Positions 62,768 through 64,000 of a stretch of 64,000 nt of DNA are shown here, piece by piece (the stretch's first letter is position 1; each line of letters opens with the position of its first letter). The stretch is from assembly GCA_000995965.1 (NCBI GenBank), contig LBYD01000001.1, forward strand, positions 310,001 through 374,000, in the 5' to 3' direction. The DNA comes from Candidatus Moranbacteria bacterium GW2011_GWC2_40_12. Lineage in GTDB: Bacteria; Patescibacteria; Paceibacteria; Moranbacterales; UBA11712. The notes under the pieces were generated by a model. That model was not told where the DNA came from. It did no database searches and saw only the letters and a program-made list of their open reading frames with translations. The translations under genes were made by a program, and so were the position numbers.

Positions 62768-63103
62768 TCACATTTTTATCTCAACATCCACACCAGCTGG
62801 CAAATCCAGATTAGTCAAACTGTCAATCGTTTTCGGCGTAGGATTGAATATATCAATCAGTCTTTTGTGGAGCCGCATTTCATACTGGTCTCGGCTGTCC
62901 TTGTGCACAAAAGTTGACTTATTCACGGTGTATTTGCGAATTTGGGTCGGCAAAGGAACAGGACCTGCGATTTCCGCGCCGGTGCGTTCCGCAGTTTCCG
63001 CGATCTGACGGGCGCTGCGATCAATCACTTTATGATCGTAGGCTTTTATTTTAACCCGAATTCTCGGTTTTGCTTCTTCTTCCGCAGGTTTCTTGGTTGC
63101 CAT
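62768..63103 (-). CDS. rpsJ: 30S ribosomal protein S10
   Basis: A 111-residue S10: IRVKIKAYDHKVIDRSARQI, GPVPLPTQIRKYTVNKSTFV and RDQYEMRLHKRLIDIFNPTP. A ten-residue acidic N-terminal tail is extra. It is also NusE, the partner of NusB (20212) in antitermination. It follows tuf. Confidence 0.97.
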   Translation of the reverse strand: MATKKPAEEEAKPRIRVKIKAYDHKVIDRSARQIAETAERTGAEIAGPVPLPTQIRKYTVNKSTFVHKDSRDQYEMRLHKRLIDIFNPTPKTIDSLTNLDLPAGVDVEIKM

Positions 63104-63169
63104 CGGAGACTAATTGTAAAAAATATTTAAAACTCTTTCCTAAAATCCATACGAAGCAAGATTTTTACC

Positions 63170-63192
63170 TGACGGGGGCTCGAATCCCGTCA
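63170..63192. repeat. Hairpin between tuf and rpsJ
   Basis: TGACGGG and CCCGTCA pair over a nine-base loop, 20 bases after the tuf stop. The loop region looks like a tRNA T arm (GGGATTCGAGCCC on the minus strand), but no tRNA surrounds it. No U-run on the minus strand. Confidence 0.55.
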
Positions 63193-63211
63193 TTTCTCAA
63201 AGCCAAGCTTT

Positions 63212-64000
63212 TTACTTGATGATCTTCGTTACCACTCCCGCTCCGACTGTTTTTCCGCCTTCTCGAATGGCAAACCGCATTCCGTCTTCCATGGCAACCG
63301 GAGCCATCAATTTCACACCCAGGTTGACCGTGTCGCCCGGCATAACCATTTCCGATCCTTCCGGAAGAGTGACATCTCCTGTCACATCAGTAGTCCGGAT
63401 ATAAAATTGCGGTTTGTATCCTTTGAAAAACGGAGTGTGGCGGCCGCCTTCTTCTTTGGTGAGGATGTATATTTCCCCTTCAAATTCAGTGTGAGGCGTG
63501 ATTGAACCGGGTTTCGCGAGCACTTGTCCTCTCTCAACATCTTCTTTCTTGGTTCCGCGCAGAAGTATTCCGGCATTGTCTCCGGCTTGTCCCTTGTCAA
63601 GGGTCTTGTTGAACATTTCCACTCCTGTGACAATCGTCTTGGTGGTAGGGCGGATTCCGACAATTTCAATTTCCTCATTGAGGTTTACAACGCCTCTTTC
63701 GATTCTTCCCGTGACGACTGTGCCGCGGCCTTCGATTGAGAAAATGTCTTCAATCGGCATAAGAAAAGGCTTGTCAACATCGCGAACCGGCTCTGGAATC
63801 GAATCATCAAGAGCTTTTATGAGATCGAGGATGGGCTTGGCCGCTTCATCGTCCTTGCTTTTTGACTCAAGAGCCTTGAGGGCCGAACCCCGGATAACCG
63901 GGATCTTGTCCCCGTCAAATTCATATTTTGTGAGAAGCTCGCGAATTTCAGCTTCAACCAGGTCCACAAGCTCCGGATCATCCACCATGTCAACCTTATT
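63212..64000 (-). CDS. tuf: Elongation factor Tu, C-terminal 262 residues
   Basis: The gene runs off the right edge; the N-terminal GTP-binding part, except NKVDM at the very edge (the NKxD motif), is missing. Visible are GSALKALE, PIEDIFSIEGRGTVVTGRIE, FRKTLDKGQAGDN-type FNKTLDKGQAGDNAGILLRG, KPGSITPHTEFEGEIYILTK and PEGSEMVMPGDTVNLGVKLM, ending VVTKIIK. It delivers aminoacyl-tRNA to the ribosome. tuf-rpsJ is the normal str/S10 junction. Confidence 0.98.
   Translation of the reverse strand, partial: NKVDMVDDPELVDLVEAEIRELLTKYEFDGDKIPVIRGSALKALESKSKDDEAAKPILDLIKALDDSIPEPVRDVDKPFLMPIEDIFSIEGRGTVVTGRIERGVVNLNEEIEIVGIRPTTKTIVTGVEMFNKTLDKGQAGDNAGILLRGTKKEDVERGQVLAKPGSITPHTEFEGEIYILTKEEGGRHTPFFKGYKPQFYIRTTDVTGDVTLPEGSEMVMPGDTVNLGVKLMAPVAMEDGMRFAIREGGKTVGAGVVTKIIK

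Noticed and set aside
63170..63192. Remnant of a tRNA T arm after tuf
   Set aside because: Only the stem-loop resembles a T arm; no acceptor or anticodon sequences are around it. Kept as a plain hairpin.

Overview
The window looks like chromosomal DNA of a Patescibacteria (CPR) bacterium, most likely a Parcubacteria/Moranbacteria-type lineage. The evidence is a compact gene set written almost entirely on the minus strand, a complete S10/spc ribosomal cluster with no rpmD (L30) gene between rpsE and rplO, many short lineage-specific membrane proteins, and small palindromic repeats that also lie inside reading frames. No phage, IS transposase or CRISPR array was seen.

Layout: 1-6641 carries envelope and membrane genes (two-domain thioredoxin protein, DUF192, WecA-like transferase, family 2 glycosyltransferase, RmuC, a winged-helix regulator). 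6862-8865 is a plus-strand receptor-like protein with a degenerate PP2C fold. 8950-14242 has small cysteine-rich genes, the rplJ-rplL operon with an L10 leader, dihydroorotase, MltG and YjbQ. 14298-26943 holds housekeeping genes (DUF2207, HPF, SMC, RNase III, NusB, TyrRS, an overlapping three-gene set plus phosphoesterase, SecA). 27093-30314 has an MscS-like protein, a methyltransferase, metK behind a SAM riboswitch, three tRNAs and two tRNA-like half genes. 30375-37606 is a chaperone cluster in the order hrcA, Nudix-GrpE fusion, hsp20, dnaK, a membrane protein, dnaJ, with a CIRCE operator. 37709-44817 has yidD, a CorA-like transporter, cysK behind a T-box leader, a small minus-strand transcript, cysS, dnaB and recR. 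44906-50334 holds central metabolism and nucleic-acid genes (fba, tpiA, galT, a glycosyltransferase, ruvX). 50469-64000 is map, adk, secY and the S10/spc cluster up to a partial tuf.

Regulation is unusually legible. One transcription unit each has a SAM riboswitch plus terminator (metK), a T-box antiterminator/terminator (cysK), an L10 leader (rplJL) and CIRCE (hrcA). Together they tie SAM synthesis, cysteine supply, ribosome assembly and protein folding to RNA- or repressor-based feedback.

The most unusual signals are: several families of short palindromes found in frame inside genes (secA, DUF2207, ruvX, galT, cysK, dnaK), inside an RNA leader and inside other repeats; two truncated tRNA 5' halves, each with the same kind of insertion in the D loop; an 85-residue protein made of two matching four-cysteine repeats; a Nudix-GrpE fusion; and an SMC protein with no visible hinge. 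All calls come from reading the sequence; no database search was possible.
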